Notes under the pieces: generated by a model
Seen by the model: the letters and a program-made list of their open reading frames with translations, nothing else
What the model was told of the DNA's origin: nothing
Database searches by the model: none
DNA from: Nonomuraea pusilla
Lineage (GTDB): Bacteria > Actinomycetota > Actinomycetes > Streptosporangiales > Streptosporangiaceae
Length of the DNA stretch: 64,000 nucleotides
Direction of reading: 5' to 3'
Assembly: GCF_900109355.1 (NCBI RefSeq)
Contig: NZ_FOBF01000012.1
Coordinates: forward strand, 124,001 to 188,000
Shown here: one piece after another, positions 25,508 to 36,495 of the stretch
Layout of the letters: every line of letters starts with the position of its first letter
Numbering within the stretch: the first letter of the stretch is position 1
Program-made: the position numbers and the translations under genes

Positions 25508-26455
25508 TCAGGAGGGGAGGGGCGGGCGGCCGTGGAGCGCGGTCCAGGCGGTGTAGGAGGGGCTGCGCGCGGCCACGGCGGCGTGGGCGGCGCGGGCGCT
25601 CTCCAGCAGGGCCGGCGCGTGCGGCGCGAAGCTGGGACGCCAGATGAGCAGCAGCCGCATCCACAGCGGGTTCCCGCGCAGCGGCAGCACCGCCACGCGC
25701 TCCCCGGGGTCGTGCAGCGCCTGGCAGGCCGACACCGCGTGGCCCGCGCCGATGAGCTCCTTGCGGACCCCCGCCTCGACGAGCTGGTATCGGCCGCGCG
25801 GCGTGAACCCGGCCCGCGCGCACGCCTCCAGCAGGTGGTCGGGCCAGCCCATCCCGTCGGGAGGCGGCAGCACCCACGGCTCGCCCGCCAGGTCGGCCAG
25901 CTCCACCTCCTCTCGCCGGGCGAGCGGGTGCGCGGCGGGCAGCGCCACGAACACCGGCTCCACCGCCACCACCCCGAGCCCCCTGGACGGGTGGGGCCGC
26001 AGCTCGTGCCCCGGGTAGTCGGCGACGAGGGCGACGTCGAGCCGCCCGTTGGCGACCATGTCGACGAGGACGCGGACGAAGTGCTCGGTCTGCAGCGTCA
26101 CCCGGGACTCCGGCAGCGCCCTGGCCAGGTTGGCGACGAGGGTGACGACGACCGGGTTCTCGAAGCTGCCCACCCGTACGGCCTGCCCCGCCAGCTCGTA
26201 CGGCCCCGCCGCCAGCAGGTCGTCCACCCCCGCGAGCACGACGCGCGTCCTGGCCAGCACGAACTCGCCGAACGCGGTGACGGCGACGCCGCGGTGGTCG
26301 CGGGTGAAGACCGCGCCGCCGAGCAGCCGCTCGATGCGCCGGAGCTGCGCGGTGAGCGCGGGCTGGGAGACGCCGAGCGCCGCGGCGGCCTTGGTGACGC
26401 TGCCGTGGTCGGCGATGGCGCGGAGCGTCCTGAGGTGGCGCAACTCCAGCTGCAT
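25508..26455 (-). CDS. LysR family transcriptional regulator
   Basis: 315 residues. HLRTLRAIADHGSVTKAAAALGVSQPALT is the LysR winged helix. The effector-binding domain follows from about residue 90. It is divergent from the M64 peptidase gene, with a T-N11-A type palindrome between them, so autoregulation and control of that gene are likely. It also precedes the FAD monooxygenase on its own strand. Confidence 0.92.
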   Translation of the reverse strand: MQLELRHLRTLRAIADHGSVTKAAAALGVSQPALTAQLRRIERLLGGAVFTRDHRGVAVTAFGEFVLARTRVVLAGVDDLLAAGPYELAGQAVRVGSFENPVVVTLVANLARALPESRVTLQTEHFVRVLVDMVANGRLDVALVADYPGHELRPHPSRGLGVVAVEPVFVALPAAHPLARREEVELADLAGEPWVLPPPDGMGWPDHLLEACARAGFTPRGRYQLVEAGVRKELIGAGHAVSACQALHDPGERVAVLPLRGNPLWMRLLLIWRPSFAPHAPALLESARAAHAAVAARSPSYTAWTALHGRPPLPS

Positions 26456-26481
26456 CCCGCAGAAGCTATCACGCCGGAGTT

Positions 26482-26496
26482 ATCCCCTTATGGGAT
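26482..26496. promoter_or_regulatory. LysR-type operator between the LysR and M64 genes
   Basis: ATCCC-CTTAT-GGGAT is a 15-bp palindrome with the T-N11-A pattern typical of LysR-binding sites, 27 bases from the LysR start and 36 from the peptidase start. Confidence 0.6.
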
Positions 26497-26532
26497 GAGA
26501 CTGCGGGCCCTGCCGGGCCGATAGTGCTGGGC

Positions 26533-28797
26533 ATGCGTAGATTAGCGGCCCTGGTGCTGGCCGCCGCCGTCGTCGTGTCCGTGCCTCCCGCTCACGCCGC
26601 CGCCGCGAACGGGACGGCCGCCGAGCCCGGCGCGGCCACCGTCGTGCCGGTCCAGGTGACGGGCGCCCCCGCCAAGCGGTTCAACCTGATCGTCATGGGT
26701 GACGGGTACACCGAGGCGGAGCAGGAGAAGTTCCGGCAGGACGTGGACCGCCACCTCAACGTCATGTGGTCGATCGAGCCGTTCAAGTCCTACCGCAACT
26801 ACATCAACGTCTACCGCGTGGACATCGTCTCGGGCGAGTCGGGGGTCAGCTGCGACCCCGGCCTGGACGCGCCGCGCCGCACCACGCCCCTCGGCATGGG
26901 CTTCTGGGGCCAGTGCAACCCGGGCAGCGTCCAGCGGCTGATCACGATGAACAACACCGCCGCCACCCGGTACGCCAACCTCGTGACCGGCACCTCGTCC
27001 GGCAACAGGCAGATCCTGGCGCTCGCCAACAGCTCCACCTACGGCGGCGCGGGCGGCTCGTACGCCACCGCCTCCGGCAGCAACGCGATGTCGGCCCTGA
27101 TCAGCCCGCACGAGCTGGGCCACTCGCTGGGCGGCCTGCAGGACGAGTACGACTACTACCAGCGTGGCGTCCCCGGCGGCGCCTACGCGGGCCCCGAGCC
27201 GTCGAGCGCCCACCACTCGCTGCTGACGGAGCAGCAGATGGGCGACCAGAAGAAGAAGTGGTGGCGCTGGCTGGGCGAGCCGAGCGAGTCGGGCGGCCCC
27301 ATCGGCCGTTACGAGGGCGGCCTGTACCACACGTCGGGCGTCTGGCGGCCGAGCAGGCACTCCATGATGAAGACCCTCGGCTACTACTTCGACCAGGTCA
27401 GCCGCGAGGTGATGGTGCAGCGCATCACGGCGAAGACCATGGTCGTGCACGACTCGGCGCCCACGGACGCCCCGGTCGGCGCCGACCGGGTGCTGTGGGT
27501 GGAGCCGATGCGCCCGGTCAGCCACGCGCTGACGGTCACCTGGTCGGTGGACGGCAAGGAGCTGCCCGGCCGTGCCGAGTCGCTCGACCTGCGCACCCTC
27601 GGTCTCGCCGCGGGCAGGCACACGGTCACGGCGACGGTGTCGGACCCGACGGAGTTCGTCCGCGACCCCGCCGTGCGGGCGGCGCTGACCCGTACCCGCA
27701 CCTGGACGGTGGACACCGCGGTCACCACCCCGCCGGACGGCACGGCGACCGCCATCGTGTCGTCCACGCCGACGGACCGGGCGCTCGGCCGTGACGAGGT
27801 CGTGTACGTGGAGACCACGCACCCGGCGGCCGTCGTCCCCGAGGTCGCCTGGACGGTGGACGGCCGCGCCGCGGGCGACGGCGGGAGCGACCTCGACCTG
27901 GGCGCCCTCGACCTGGCGGCGGGCGCGCACACGGTCACGGCGGCCCTCGGCGGCAGGACCCTGACCTGGACCGTGGACGCCGCCCCGCCCGCCACCGCGT
28001 ACGAGCTGTCGGAGCCGCTGGCCCGCTCCGGCGACACCTACGTCTACAACGGCCCGTTCACCATGCGGCTGAAGAGCGACGACGACCGCGACGGCTACGT
28101 GGTGTCGGAGTCGCGCGTGGACGGCGACGGCTGGTTCAACTACTTCGGCTGGCCCACCTCGTCGGAGCTGCCCTGGACGTTCAGCGAGGAGGGCACCGTC
28201 ATCGACTCGCTCGTCTACGGCAGGTTGCCGCGCGGCCGGCACACCGTCGAGTACCGCTCGATCGACGCCGCCGGCAACGCGGGCGAGGCGGGGAGCTTCA
28301 CGGTCACGACGATCGCCCCGCCGCCCGCCTGCACCCGCACGGTCACGGGCGCGCACCGCGGCGCGCTGACCGTCGCCGACGGCGTGACCTGCCTGGACGG
28401 CGCCGAGGTCACCGGCCCGGTGACGGTGCGCGCCGGCGCGTCGCTCGTCATGAAGGGCGGGCACGTGAACGGCGCCGTGACCGCCGCAGGGCCCGCCGCG
28501 GTGCAGCTGCTGCGCGCCAGGATCGACGGCGCCGTCACCGTGTCAGGCGCCGGCTCCCTGGTCGTCGCGGGGACGCAGGTGCGCGGCGCGGTGACGCTGA
28601 CCGGCGGCGCCGCGCCGATCGTGACCGGCTCGGTGATCCGCGGCGCGCTGTCCTGCTCGGGCAACGCCGCCGAGGCCGCCGACCTCGGCGTGCCGAACCA
28701 GGTCACGGGCGCGGGCGCGGGCCAGTGCGCGTCACCCTCCCGTGGCGTCACGTCCAAGGGGAAGGCGTACGAGGCGGTCCAGCACCCCGGCCAGTGA
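26533..28797 (+). CDS. Secreted M64-type zinc metallopeptidase with Ig-like and beta-solenoid tail
   Basis: 754 residues from ATG 26533 (GTG 26524 is in frame). A signal peptide (LAALVLAAAVVVSVPPAHA) precedes the M64 domain, which begins FNLIVMGDGYTEAEQEKF. The zinc site is HELGHSLGGLQDEY with His193, Glu194 and His197. After the peptidase come two Ig-like repeats of similar sequence (each with TWSVDG or AWTVDG), and finally a run of about 20-residue repeats (GAVTVSGAGSLVVAGTQVRG) that should form a beta-solenoid. Codon 4 is TTA, the rare bldA-read leucine codon. The 3' end overlaps the convergent kinase gene by 66 bases. Confidence 0.88.
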   Translation: MRRLAALVLAAAVVVSVPPAHAAAANGTAAEPGAATVVPVQVTGAPAKRFNLIVMGDGYTEAEQEKFRQDVDRHLNVMWSIEPFKSYRNYINVYRVDIVSGESGVSCDPGLDAPRRTTPLGMGFWGQCNPGSVQRLITMNNTAATRYANLVTGTSSGNRQILALANSSTYGGAGGSYATASGSNAMSALISPHELGHSLGGLQDEYDYYQRGVPGGAYAGPEPSSAHHSLLTEQQMGDQKKKWWRWLGEPSESGGPIGRYEGGLYHTSGVWRPSRHSMMKTLGYYFDQVSREVMVQRITAKTMVVHDSAPTDAPVGADRVLWVEPMRPVSHALTVTWSVDGKELPGRAESLDLRTLGLAAGRHTVTATVSDPTEFVRDPAVRAALTRTRTWTVDTAVTTPPDGTATAIVSSTPTDRALGRDEVVYVETTHPAAVVPEVAWTVDGRAAGDGGSDLDLGALDLAAGAHTVTAALGGRTLTWTVDAAPPATAYELSEPLARSGDTYVYNGPFTMRLKSDDDRDGYVVSESRVDGDGWFNYFGWPTSSELPWTFSEEGTVIDSLVYGRLPRGRHTVEYRSIDAAGNAGEAGSFTVTTIAPPPACTRTVTGAHRGALTVADGVTCLDGAEVTGPVTVRAGASLVMKGGHVNGAVTAAGPAAVQLLRARIDGAVTVSGAGSLVVAGTQVRGAVTLTGGAAPIVTGSVIRGALSCSGNAAEAADLGVPNQVTGAGAGQCASPSRGVTSKGKAYEAVQHPGQ

Positions 28798-29736
28798 GGC
28801 CGTCGCGATGTCGCGGATCCTGGCGTACTCCGACTCGGGGTACTGCCGGGGGCCGTTCTCGACGAGCAGGATGAGGTACAGGTAGGCGCGGTACAGGTCG
28901 AACCTGGCCAGCGCGCGCGGGGTGAGCTCCAGCGGGCTCACCTCGCGGTACCCGGCGAGCAGCGGGTCGTCCTCGCTCAGCTCGCCGAAGAGCGTCGGCG
29001 TGACGAACTCGGCGAGCGGGTCGCCCCAGAACGCCCGCTCGTGGTCGATGATGGCCTGGATGCGCGGCGGCCCCGACAGGTCGAGGAACACGTTGCCCGC
29101 CCACACGTCGAAGTGGACGAGCCGCGGCGTCGTCACGTCGTCCAGCACGGGGGAGGCGGCCGTCACCACCGCCATGATCTCCCCGGCGGGGCGCGGCAGC
29201 GGCGTCGGGTAACGCTCGGTGTCGCCCAGCAGCGCCGCCGTCATCGCGAGGAACGCCTCCCGCCAGGTGCGGCCGACGATGCCGGCGTGCGGGTAGCCGA
29301 ACACCTCACCCGTCACCGTGTTGAACCTGGCCAGGTGGCGGCCCAGCTCGCGGCGCAGGTCGTCCTCGGAGTCGGGTTTGACGGCGTTCCACGAGACGCC
29401 GTCGAGCGCCGCCATCAGCAGGTAGTCGCCGCCCAGCACCGGGTCGTCGAACCCGGCGACCAGCAGCTCGGGCACCGGCACGCCGGCCGCCGCGGCCAGC
29501 TCGTACGCCGCCGCCTCCATGCGCAGCAGGTTGCGCTCGTAGCTGAGCTGCTCCAGCTCGGGCGGCGGCGACAGCTTGAGCACCACCCGCCGCCCGTCGT
29601 CGAGCTCCAGCCGCCACACGGCGTTGGCGAAGCCGTCGGTCAGCTCGGTGGCCGACCTGACACCCGCCCCGACGGCCCTCCTGGCCAGCGCGTCGAGCTC
29701 GCCGCCCGACAGCCGGCGCTTCGTCCTGCTCTCCAC
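28732..29736 (-). CDS. Aminoglycoside phosphotransferase (APH)-fold kinase
   Basis: 334 residues from GTG 29734-29736 (GTG 29742 is also possible). VWRLELDDGRRVVLKLSPP contains the ATP-binding lysine; RLVHFDVWAGNVFLD is the Brenner motif with catalytic Asp and Asn; AIIDHERAFWGDP carries the metal-binding Asp. This is an APH/choline-kinase-like small-molecule kinase. It is last in the cellobiose operon, 32 bases after galM, so a sugar or sugar amine substrate is possible. Antibiotic resistance is not implied. Its 3' end overlaps the M64 gene. Confidence 0.85.
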   Translation of the reverse strand: MESRTKRRLSGGELDALARRAVGAGVRSATELTDGFANAVWRLELDDGRRVVLKLSPPPELEQLSYERNLLRMEAAAYELAAAAGVPVPELLVAGFDDPVLGGDYLLMAALDGVSWNAVKPDSEDDLRRELGRHLARFNTVTGEVFGYPHAGIVGRTWREAFLAMTAALLGDTERYPTPLPRPAGEIMAVVTAASPVLDDVTTPRLVHFDVWAGNVFLDLSGPPRIQAIIDHERAFWGDPLAEFVTPTLFGELSEDDPLLAGYREVSPLELTPRALARFDLYRAYLYLILLVENGPRQYPESEYARIRDIATASLAGVLDRLVRLPLGRDATGG

Positions 29737-29768
29737 GGGCACCCCGTTCCGGTCTGTGAGGTCGTCCG

Positions 29769-30617
29769 TCAGGCGAGGCCGACGGTCCAGCTCGCCGCGT
29801 GCTCCGCGCCCGGCTCCAGCACGACCAGGTCGTCGCCGGAGTTGAACGCGTCGGGCGGGCAGGTCATGGGCTCGACGGCGACGCCCTCGTAGCCGAGCTG
29901 CCCGCCGGTGCACACCTGCACCCACGGCAGGACGGCGGCGTCCCACGTCATGAGCACGCCGCCCACCCGGGCCCGGCCCTCGGCCAGCCCGGTGAAGGCA
30001 TGGTCGAGCCGGGTGCCGCCGACCGGGCGGCCCCGCCCGAAGTCGTACGGCGAGCCCGCCACCCGCGCCCGCCACTTCGGCAGCAGCCGCTCGTCGGTCT
30101 CCAGGTACTCGGCCGCCGCGAGCTCCAGCTCGTCGCCGAGCAGCCACGGGTGCGGCCCGCAGCCGTAGGGCGCGGGCCGGTCGCCGCCGTTGCGCGCGGT
30201 CAGCGTGGTGGTCAGGCCCCGCGGGCCGAGCCGGTGCTCGACCCGCAGGTGGAGCGTGAACGGGTAGCCCGGCGCGCCGCTGACCGTGTGCTCCAGCCGG
30301 GCCGAGGACGGGCCCGCGGCGGCGACGCGCCACTCGGCGTGCGCGACGAGCCCGTGCAGCGCGTGGCCGCGGCCGGACTCGGTCACGGACAGCTCGTGGG
30401 CATGGCCGCCGAAGGAGTAGCGGGCGCCGCCCACCCGGTTGGGCCAGGGGGCGAGGATCGTGCCCGCGTAATAGGGCACGGGCCCCTCCTCCGGCCACGA
30501 CGTGATCAGGGGCCGCCCGGAGTGCGCCAGCCCCCTGACGGCGGCGCCGCGCGTGCTGATCAGCGCGGTGTAGCCGTGGGACGCCAGCGCGGGCACGCGG
30601 GCCGCGCCCGCGCTCAC
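29769..30617 (-). CDS. galM: Aldose 1-epimerase family protein
   Basis: 282 residues. APWPNRVGGARYSFGG, ALHGLVAHAEW with the catalytic His, YGCGPHPWLL, and the C-terminal AVEPMTCPPDAFNSGDD with the catalytic Glu fit the GalM/YeaD group. It interconverts alpha and beta anomers of a hexose. It overlaps the LacI gene by 4 bases and follows a beta-glucosidase, so it probably processes the beta-glucose released from cellobiose. Confidence 0.88.
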   Translation of the reverse strand: MSAGAARVPALASHGYTALISTRGAAVRGLAHSGRPLITSWPEEGPVPYYAGTILAPWPNRVGGARYSFGGHAHELSVTESGRGHALHGLVAHAEWRVAAAGPSSARLEHTVSGAPGYPFTLHLRVEHRLGPRGLTTTLTARNGGDRPAPYGCGPHPWLLGDELELAAAEYLETDERLLPKWRARVAGSPYDFGRGRPVGGTRLDHAFTGLAEGRARVGGVLMTWDAAVLPWVQVCTGGQLGYEGVAVEPMTCPPDAFNSGDDLVVLEPGAEHAASWTVGLA

Positions 30618-31592
30618 GCCGACTCCCGCAGCACCAGGTGGGTGTCGAGGATGACGACGCGCTGGCGCAGCTCCTCGCCGTTGATGCGGGCGACCAGCAG
30701 CTGGGCCATCTGGCGGCCCATGGCCTCGGTCGGCTGGTGCACGGTGGTCAGCGGCGGGTCGGCGTGCAGCGCCGCCTTCGAGTCGTCGAACCCGATCACC
30801 GCCACGTCGCCGGGGATCGCCCTGCCCTCGGACTTGAGCACGCGCATCGCGCCCAGCGCCATCGGGTCGGAGGCGGCGAAGACCGCGTCGAGGTCGGGGT
30901 GCCCGGCCAGCAGCTCGGCCATCGCCGTGGAGCCGCTCTCCTCGGAGAAGTCGCCGTACGCCACCAGCTCGGGCAGCCCGGACGGCAGCAGCGCGTCGCG
31001 GTAGCCGGCCAGACGGTCGACGCCCACCCCCATGTCCTGGGGGCCGGCGATCGTCGCGACGCGGGACCGGCCGAGGCCGAGCAGGTGCTTGACCGCCTGC
31101 CGGGCCCCCGCCCTGTTGTCCATGTCGACGTAGCTGTACGGGTCGAGGCCGACGGGCCGGCCACCGAGCACGGTGGGGACGCCCATCGCCTCCAGCCGGC
31201 CCGGCAGCGGGTCGGCGCCGTGCAGCGACAGGAGCAGCACGCCGTCGACGTGCTGCCCCGACAGGTAGTTCTCCAGCCGCTCGTGCTCCTCAGGGGCACG
31301 GGCCATCGCCAGGATGAGCTGGAGGCCGGTCTCGGCCAGCGCGGAACCGATGCCGCGGATGGTGCCGGCGAAGTACGGTTCGTCGAACACCCGCAGCTGC
31401 GACTCGGAGACGACCAGGGCCACCGTGTCGGTACGGCGCGTCACCAGGGCGCGCGCCGCCCTGTTGGGCACGTAGCCCAGCTCGCGGATCGCCTGCTCGA
31501 CGGCTTCGCGGGCCTTGAGGCTGACGTTCGGCGAGCCGTTGATGACTCTCGACACCGTGCCCCGGCCCACACCGGCCCGAGCCGCGACTGCC

Positions 31593-31612
<20 letters not shown>
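30614..31612 (-). CDS. cebR: LacI family repressor, probable cellobiose repressor CebR
   Basis: 332 residues from ATG 31610-31612. The N-terminus, PTLEAVAARAGVGRGTVSRVING, is a LacI helix-turn-helix, followed by the hinge region and a periplasmic-binding-like effector domain (DAVFAASDPMALGAMRVL, AVIGFDDSKAA). It overlaps the 3' end of the GH1 gene by 20 bases. The palindrome TGGGAGCGCTCCCA, known as the CebR/CelR binding site of other actinomycetes, occurs twice before the first gene of this operon. In those species cellobiose releases the repressor. Confidence 0.85.
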
Positions 31613-32998
<1,386 letters not shown>

Positions 32999-33002
<4 letters not shown>

Positions 33003-33829
33003 GCCTTGACCGCACCTTCCATGAGTCCGCCGACGATCTGGCGGCCGAATGCGATGAACACCGCGATGAGCGGGATGATGGACAGCGCCGTTCCTGCGAA
33101 GATCAGCGTGTAGTTGGTGGAGAACCGCGCGTTCAGCGAGTTGATCGCGATCTGCACGGTGGGGTTGTCCGGGGTCAGCACGATCAGCGGCCACATGTAG
33201 TCGTTCCACAGCAGCATGAACGTGTTGATGCCGAGCACGCCCATGCCGGGCCTGACGGCCGGCAGCACCACGTTCCACCAGATGCGCAGCGTCGCCGCGC
33301 CGTCCACGCGGGCCGCCTCGACCAGCTCGGCCGGCACCGCCTGGCGCGTGTACTGCGTCATCAGGAACACGCCGAACCCGTTCAGCAGGTACGGCAGGAT
33401 GACCGCCTTGAGCGTGCCCGTCCACTCCAGGTTCACCATGAGCCGATAGAGGGGCACGACGCCCATCTGCTGGAGCGGCACCGCCATCGTCAGCAGGACG
33501 AGCAGCAGCAGCGCGTTCCTGCCCTTGAACGACAGGCTGGCGAACGAGAAGCCGGCCAGCGTCGAGATGACCACGACGGAGACGGTGACGACGGACGCCA
33601 CGACGAAGGAGTTGGTCAGGCCGACGAGGAAGTGCGCGTCCTCGTTGTCGAGCACGGCGACGATGTTCTCGCCGAGGTTGCCGCCGGGAAGGAACGCGGG
33701 AGGCACCGACACCGCGTCGGAGTTCGTCCGCGAGGCGATGACGAGCATCCAGTACAGCGGGAACGCCGACAGCACGATGGCCAGGGCCAGCATGAGCCGC
33801 GTCATGAGGGTGGGTCGCCAGACGGTCAC
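32999..33829 (-). CDS. cebG: Sugar ABC transporter permease (CebG/MalG type)
   Basis: 276 residues from GTG 33827-33829, overlapping the previous permease stop by 4 bases. Six membrane helices and the EAA loop ELVEAARVDGAATLRIWWNV. The C-terminus, GRQIVGGLMEGAVKA, is typical of MalG-type permeases. Partner of the CebF-like permease and the binding protein in this operon. The operon has no ATPase gene, so a shared MsiK-type ATPase elsewhere is presumably used. Confidence 0.9.
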
Positions 33830-34779
33830 TTGCTGCCCCCGATCCTGCGGACGAACAGGAAGTTCACCAGCGCGCCGATGAGGATCAGCAGGAACAGCAG
33901 CCACGCGGCGGCCGCGGCGTAGCCGTAGTCGAACTCGCGGAAGCCCTGCTTGACGATGAACATCGCGACCGTCTGGAACTGGCCCTGCGAGCCGCCGTCG
34001 ACGTTGCCGTTGTAGAAGGTGGTCGGCTCGGAGAAGAGCGTCAGACCGCCGATCGTGGAGTTGAGCACCACGAAGATCATGGTCGGGCGGAGCATCGGCA
34101 GCGTGATCTGCCAGAACTGCCGCCTGCGGGACGCGCCGTCGATCGCCGCGGCCTCGTACAGGTCGCGCGGGATCGTCTGCATGCCCGCCAGGAAGATGAT
34201 GGCGTTGTAGCCGGTCCATCGCCAGTCCACCATCGTGGCGATGGCGATCCAGGACGGCACCCGCTCGGCCCGCCAGTTGGTCGGGTCCACGCCGAACCAG
34301 CCGAGCACCCAGTTCACCAGGCCCCAGTCACGGGCGTAGAGCTGCGTGAACACGACGGCCACCGCGACCACCGAGGTGACGAGCGGCAGCAGCACGCTCA
34401 TCCGGATGGCCAGGCGGAACCTGAAGCGCTTGTTCAGCGCGTTGGCCAGCATCAGCGCCAGCAGCATCTGCGGGACCGTGGCGAGGAAGAACATGCCCAC
34501 CGTGTTGACCACGGCGTTCCAGAAGTCCTCGTCGGTGAGGAGCTCGGCGTAGTTGCCCAGCCCGGCCCACTCGGTGGTGCCGGCCAGGTCGTAGTCGTAG
34601 AGGGAGTAGTAGAGCGTGAAGACGAGCGGGAAGAGCCCGAACGCCGCGAACAGCAGGAAGTAGGGAGACACCAGGACGTACGGCATCGCCTTGACGTCCA
34701 GGCGTGAACGCCAGCGGCGGCCGGGCGGGCGGTGGCGATGGCCGGAGCGCGCCGTCCGCGGAAGGGTGTCGATGCTCAT
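33826..34779 (-). CDS. cebF: Sugar ABC transporter permease (CebF/MalF type)
   Basis: 317 residues. The basic N-terminus (RSGHRHRPPGRRWRSR) precedes six helices starting YVLVSPYFLLFAAFGLFPL. The EAA loop is DLYEAAAIDGASRRRQFWQI. It forms the membrane channel with the CebG-like permease. It starts 61 bases after the binding-protein stop. Confidence 0.9.
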   Translation of the reverse strand: MSIDTLPRTARSGHRHRPPGRRWRSRLDVKAMPYVLVSPYFLLFAAFGLFPLVFTLYYSLYDYDLAGTTEWAGLGNYAELLTDEDFWNAVVNTVGMFFLATVPQMLLALMLANALNKRFRFRLAIRMSVLLPLVTSVVAVAVVFTQLYARDWGLVNWVLGWFGVDPTNWRAERVPSWIAIATMVDWRWTGYNAIIFLAGMQTIPRDLYEAAAIDGASRRRQFWQITLPMLRPTMIFVVLNSTIGGLTLFSEPTTFYNGNVDGGSQGQFQTVAMFIVKQGFREFDYGYAAAAAWLLFLLILIGALVNFLFVRRIGGSK

Positions 34780-34840
34780 AGCAGACCTTTCGGCGGCATG
34801 AGCCCGGCCCGCTCGTGGCGGGCCGGGCGGGCGGGGATGA

Positions 34841-36187
34841 TCAGCCCGCGGCCTTGACCGCGTCGTCGACCAGCTGCTGCCAGGCCTTGTCGTAGGCGAC
34901 GGAGCCGTCGTCCATGCCCTGGACGACCGACTCGATGGCGTTCTTCACCTGGGCGTGCTTGACGCCGAGGAAGACCGGCTGGAGGCTCGCCGCCGACTTG
35001 GCGAAGATCTCACCGATGGGGGCGTCGTTGAAGAACTCGTTCTTCGCGCCCTGGACGGCCGGGTCCTGCTGCGCCTTGGTGTTGCTGGGCATGTTGCCGA
35101 AGGTGCTGAAGATGCTCGCCTCGGTCTCGGCGTTCGTCAGGTAGTCGGCGACCATCGCCGCCTCCTTCGGGTGCTTGCTCTGCTTCGGCACCGCCAGCCA
35201 GGAGCCGCCCCAGTTGCCGCCGCCGCCCGGCACCGACGCGACGTCCCACTTGCCCTTCGCGTCGTCGCCGGCGTTGCCGCTGACCACGCCGAGCATCCAC
35301 GACGGGCAGCCGACCGTGGCGAACGAGCCCTTCTGGGTGCCCGTCGCCCACTCGTCGGTGAAGTTGCGCAGCTTCGCGGTCAGCCCGGCCTGGCTCATCT
35401 TCGACGCGAAGTCGAACGCGTTCTTCACCGCCGGGTTCTTGTCGACGATGAGGTTGTTGTCCTTGTCGAAGTAGGTGACGTTGCCGTTCTTGGCGGCCTC
35501 CTGGTACAGGTACACCTGGTAGAGGGTGTTCGTGCCGTCGGTGAACTTGGTGTCCTTCACCTTCGACTGGAACTGCTGCCCCACCTTGATGAAGTCGTCC
35601 CAGGTGGGCCACAGGGCGCTGACCTTGTCGCGCTCGGACGGCAGGCCGGCCTTCTTGAACAGGTCGGCGCGGTAGCACAGGCTCATGCCGCCGATGTCGG
35701 TGCCCAGGCCGAAGATCTTTCCGTCGGCCGTGACGCCGTTCTCCCACTTCCACGCCGGGTAGTCGGCCTTGCGCGACTCCAGGCCGTACTCCTTCAGGTC
35801 GGCCCACCACTCGGGGTGCGCCTTGGCCAGGCCCATGCCGCCCTCGTCGATGCCGACCACGTCACCCGCGCCGTTGCCGGCCTGCAGCCACTGGATCATC
35901 TGGGGCCAGTACTGCTGCTCGAACTGGTCGGTCAGGTGCTCTTCCTTGATCTGGATGTCCTTGTGCTCGGCGTTCCACTTCTCGATGGCCTTCTTGTAGC
36001 CGAAGTTCGAGCCGCTGCCGAAGGTCTGCACCCGGATCGTGACCGGCTCCGCCGCGGCGGAGGAGGCGGGGGCGCCGCTCGCGTTCGAGCTCGTGCCGCC
36101 GCCGGAGCTGCAGGAGGCGACGGCCAGCGCCGCGGCGGCGAGGGCGGAGGCCGCGGCGAGAGGACCGCGACGCTTGCTGATCATCAT
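34841..36187 (-). CDS. cebE: Extracellular sugar-binding lipoprotein (CebE type)
   Basis: 448 residues from ATG 36185-36187, with GAAGGGG 7 bases upstream; a second ATG follows at once. The lipoprotein signal ends LAVASC, then a Ser/Gly-rich linker. The mature protein has the family-1 solute-binding pattern (VQTFGSGSNFGYKKAIEKW at the start, and DVASVPGGGGNWGGSWLAVP). First gene of the cellobiose operon, with two CebR boxes upstream. It is the substrate-capturing component on the cell surface. Confidence 0.9.
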   Translation of the reverse strand: MMISKRRGPLAAASALAAAALAVASCSSGGGTSSNASGAPASSAAAEPVTIRVQTFGSGSNFGYKKAIEKWNAEHKDIQIKEEHLTDQFEQQYWPQMIQWLQAGNGAGDVVGIDEGGMGLAKAHPEWWADLKEYGLESRKADYPAWKWENGVTADGKIFGLGTDIGGMSLCYRADLFKKAGLPSERDKVSALWPTWDDFIKVGQQFQSKVKDTKFTDGTNTLYQVYLYQEAAKNGNVTYFDKDNNLIVDKNPAVKNAFDFASKMSQAGLTAKLRNFTDEWATGTQKGSFATVGCPSWMLGVVSGNAGDDAKGKWDVASVPGGGGNWGGSWLAVPKQSKHPKEAAMVADYLTNAETEASIFSTFGNMPSNTKAQQDPAVQGAKNEFFNDAPIGEIFAKSAASLQPVFLGVKHAQVKNAIESVVQGMDDGSVAYDKAWQQLVDDAVKAAG

Positions 36188-36254
36188 GGTGGACCCCTTC
36201 TCGGGTGAATGGTGGGAGGTGCACCGCGGCACGCGCTCAGCCGCGGTGGGAGTG

Positions 36255-36272
36255 TGTGGGAGCGCTCCCACA
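36255..36272. promoter_or_regulatory. CebR-type operator, copy 1
   Basis: TGTGGGAGCGCTCCCACA, a perfect 18-bp palindrome containing the known CebR/CelR core TGGGAGCGCTCCCA, 68 bases upstream of the binding-protein start. Confidence 0.9.
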
Positions 36273-36386
36273 AAGGGTGCACTCGCCGCCTCTGCGCGTC
36301 AATCCGCTGAAACGCAACCGTTACCTGTCGTGCGTTTTAGCCGCAGAGAAAGCGGCGTATGGTGACGAACGGTGCAAAGGGGGAAT

Positions 36387-36400
36387 TGGGAGCGCTCCCA
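36387..36400. promoter_or_regulatory. CebR-type operator, copy 2
   Basis: TGGGAGCGCTCCCA, an exact 14-bp core, 115 bases (11 helical turns) upstream of copy 1. The spacing would allow looping by a tetrameric LacI-family repressor. Confidence 0.85.
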
Positions 36401-36495
36401 CCACAAGCGGCACCTTTCGTGGCCGTTGATGGCCATGTCACCCACAAGCTGCGGCTTTGCTACTTCTTACGGGAAGCGGTCACGCGTGCACGCCC

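Noticed and set aside
28732..29736. Aminoglycoside resistance gene
   Set aside because: The APH fold is shared by many metabolic kinases. The operon context is sugar metabolism and nothing specific to antibiotic substrates is visible.
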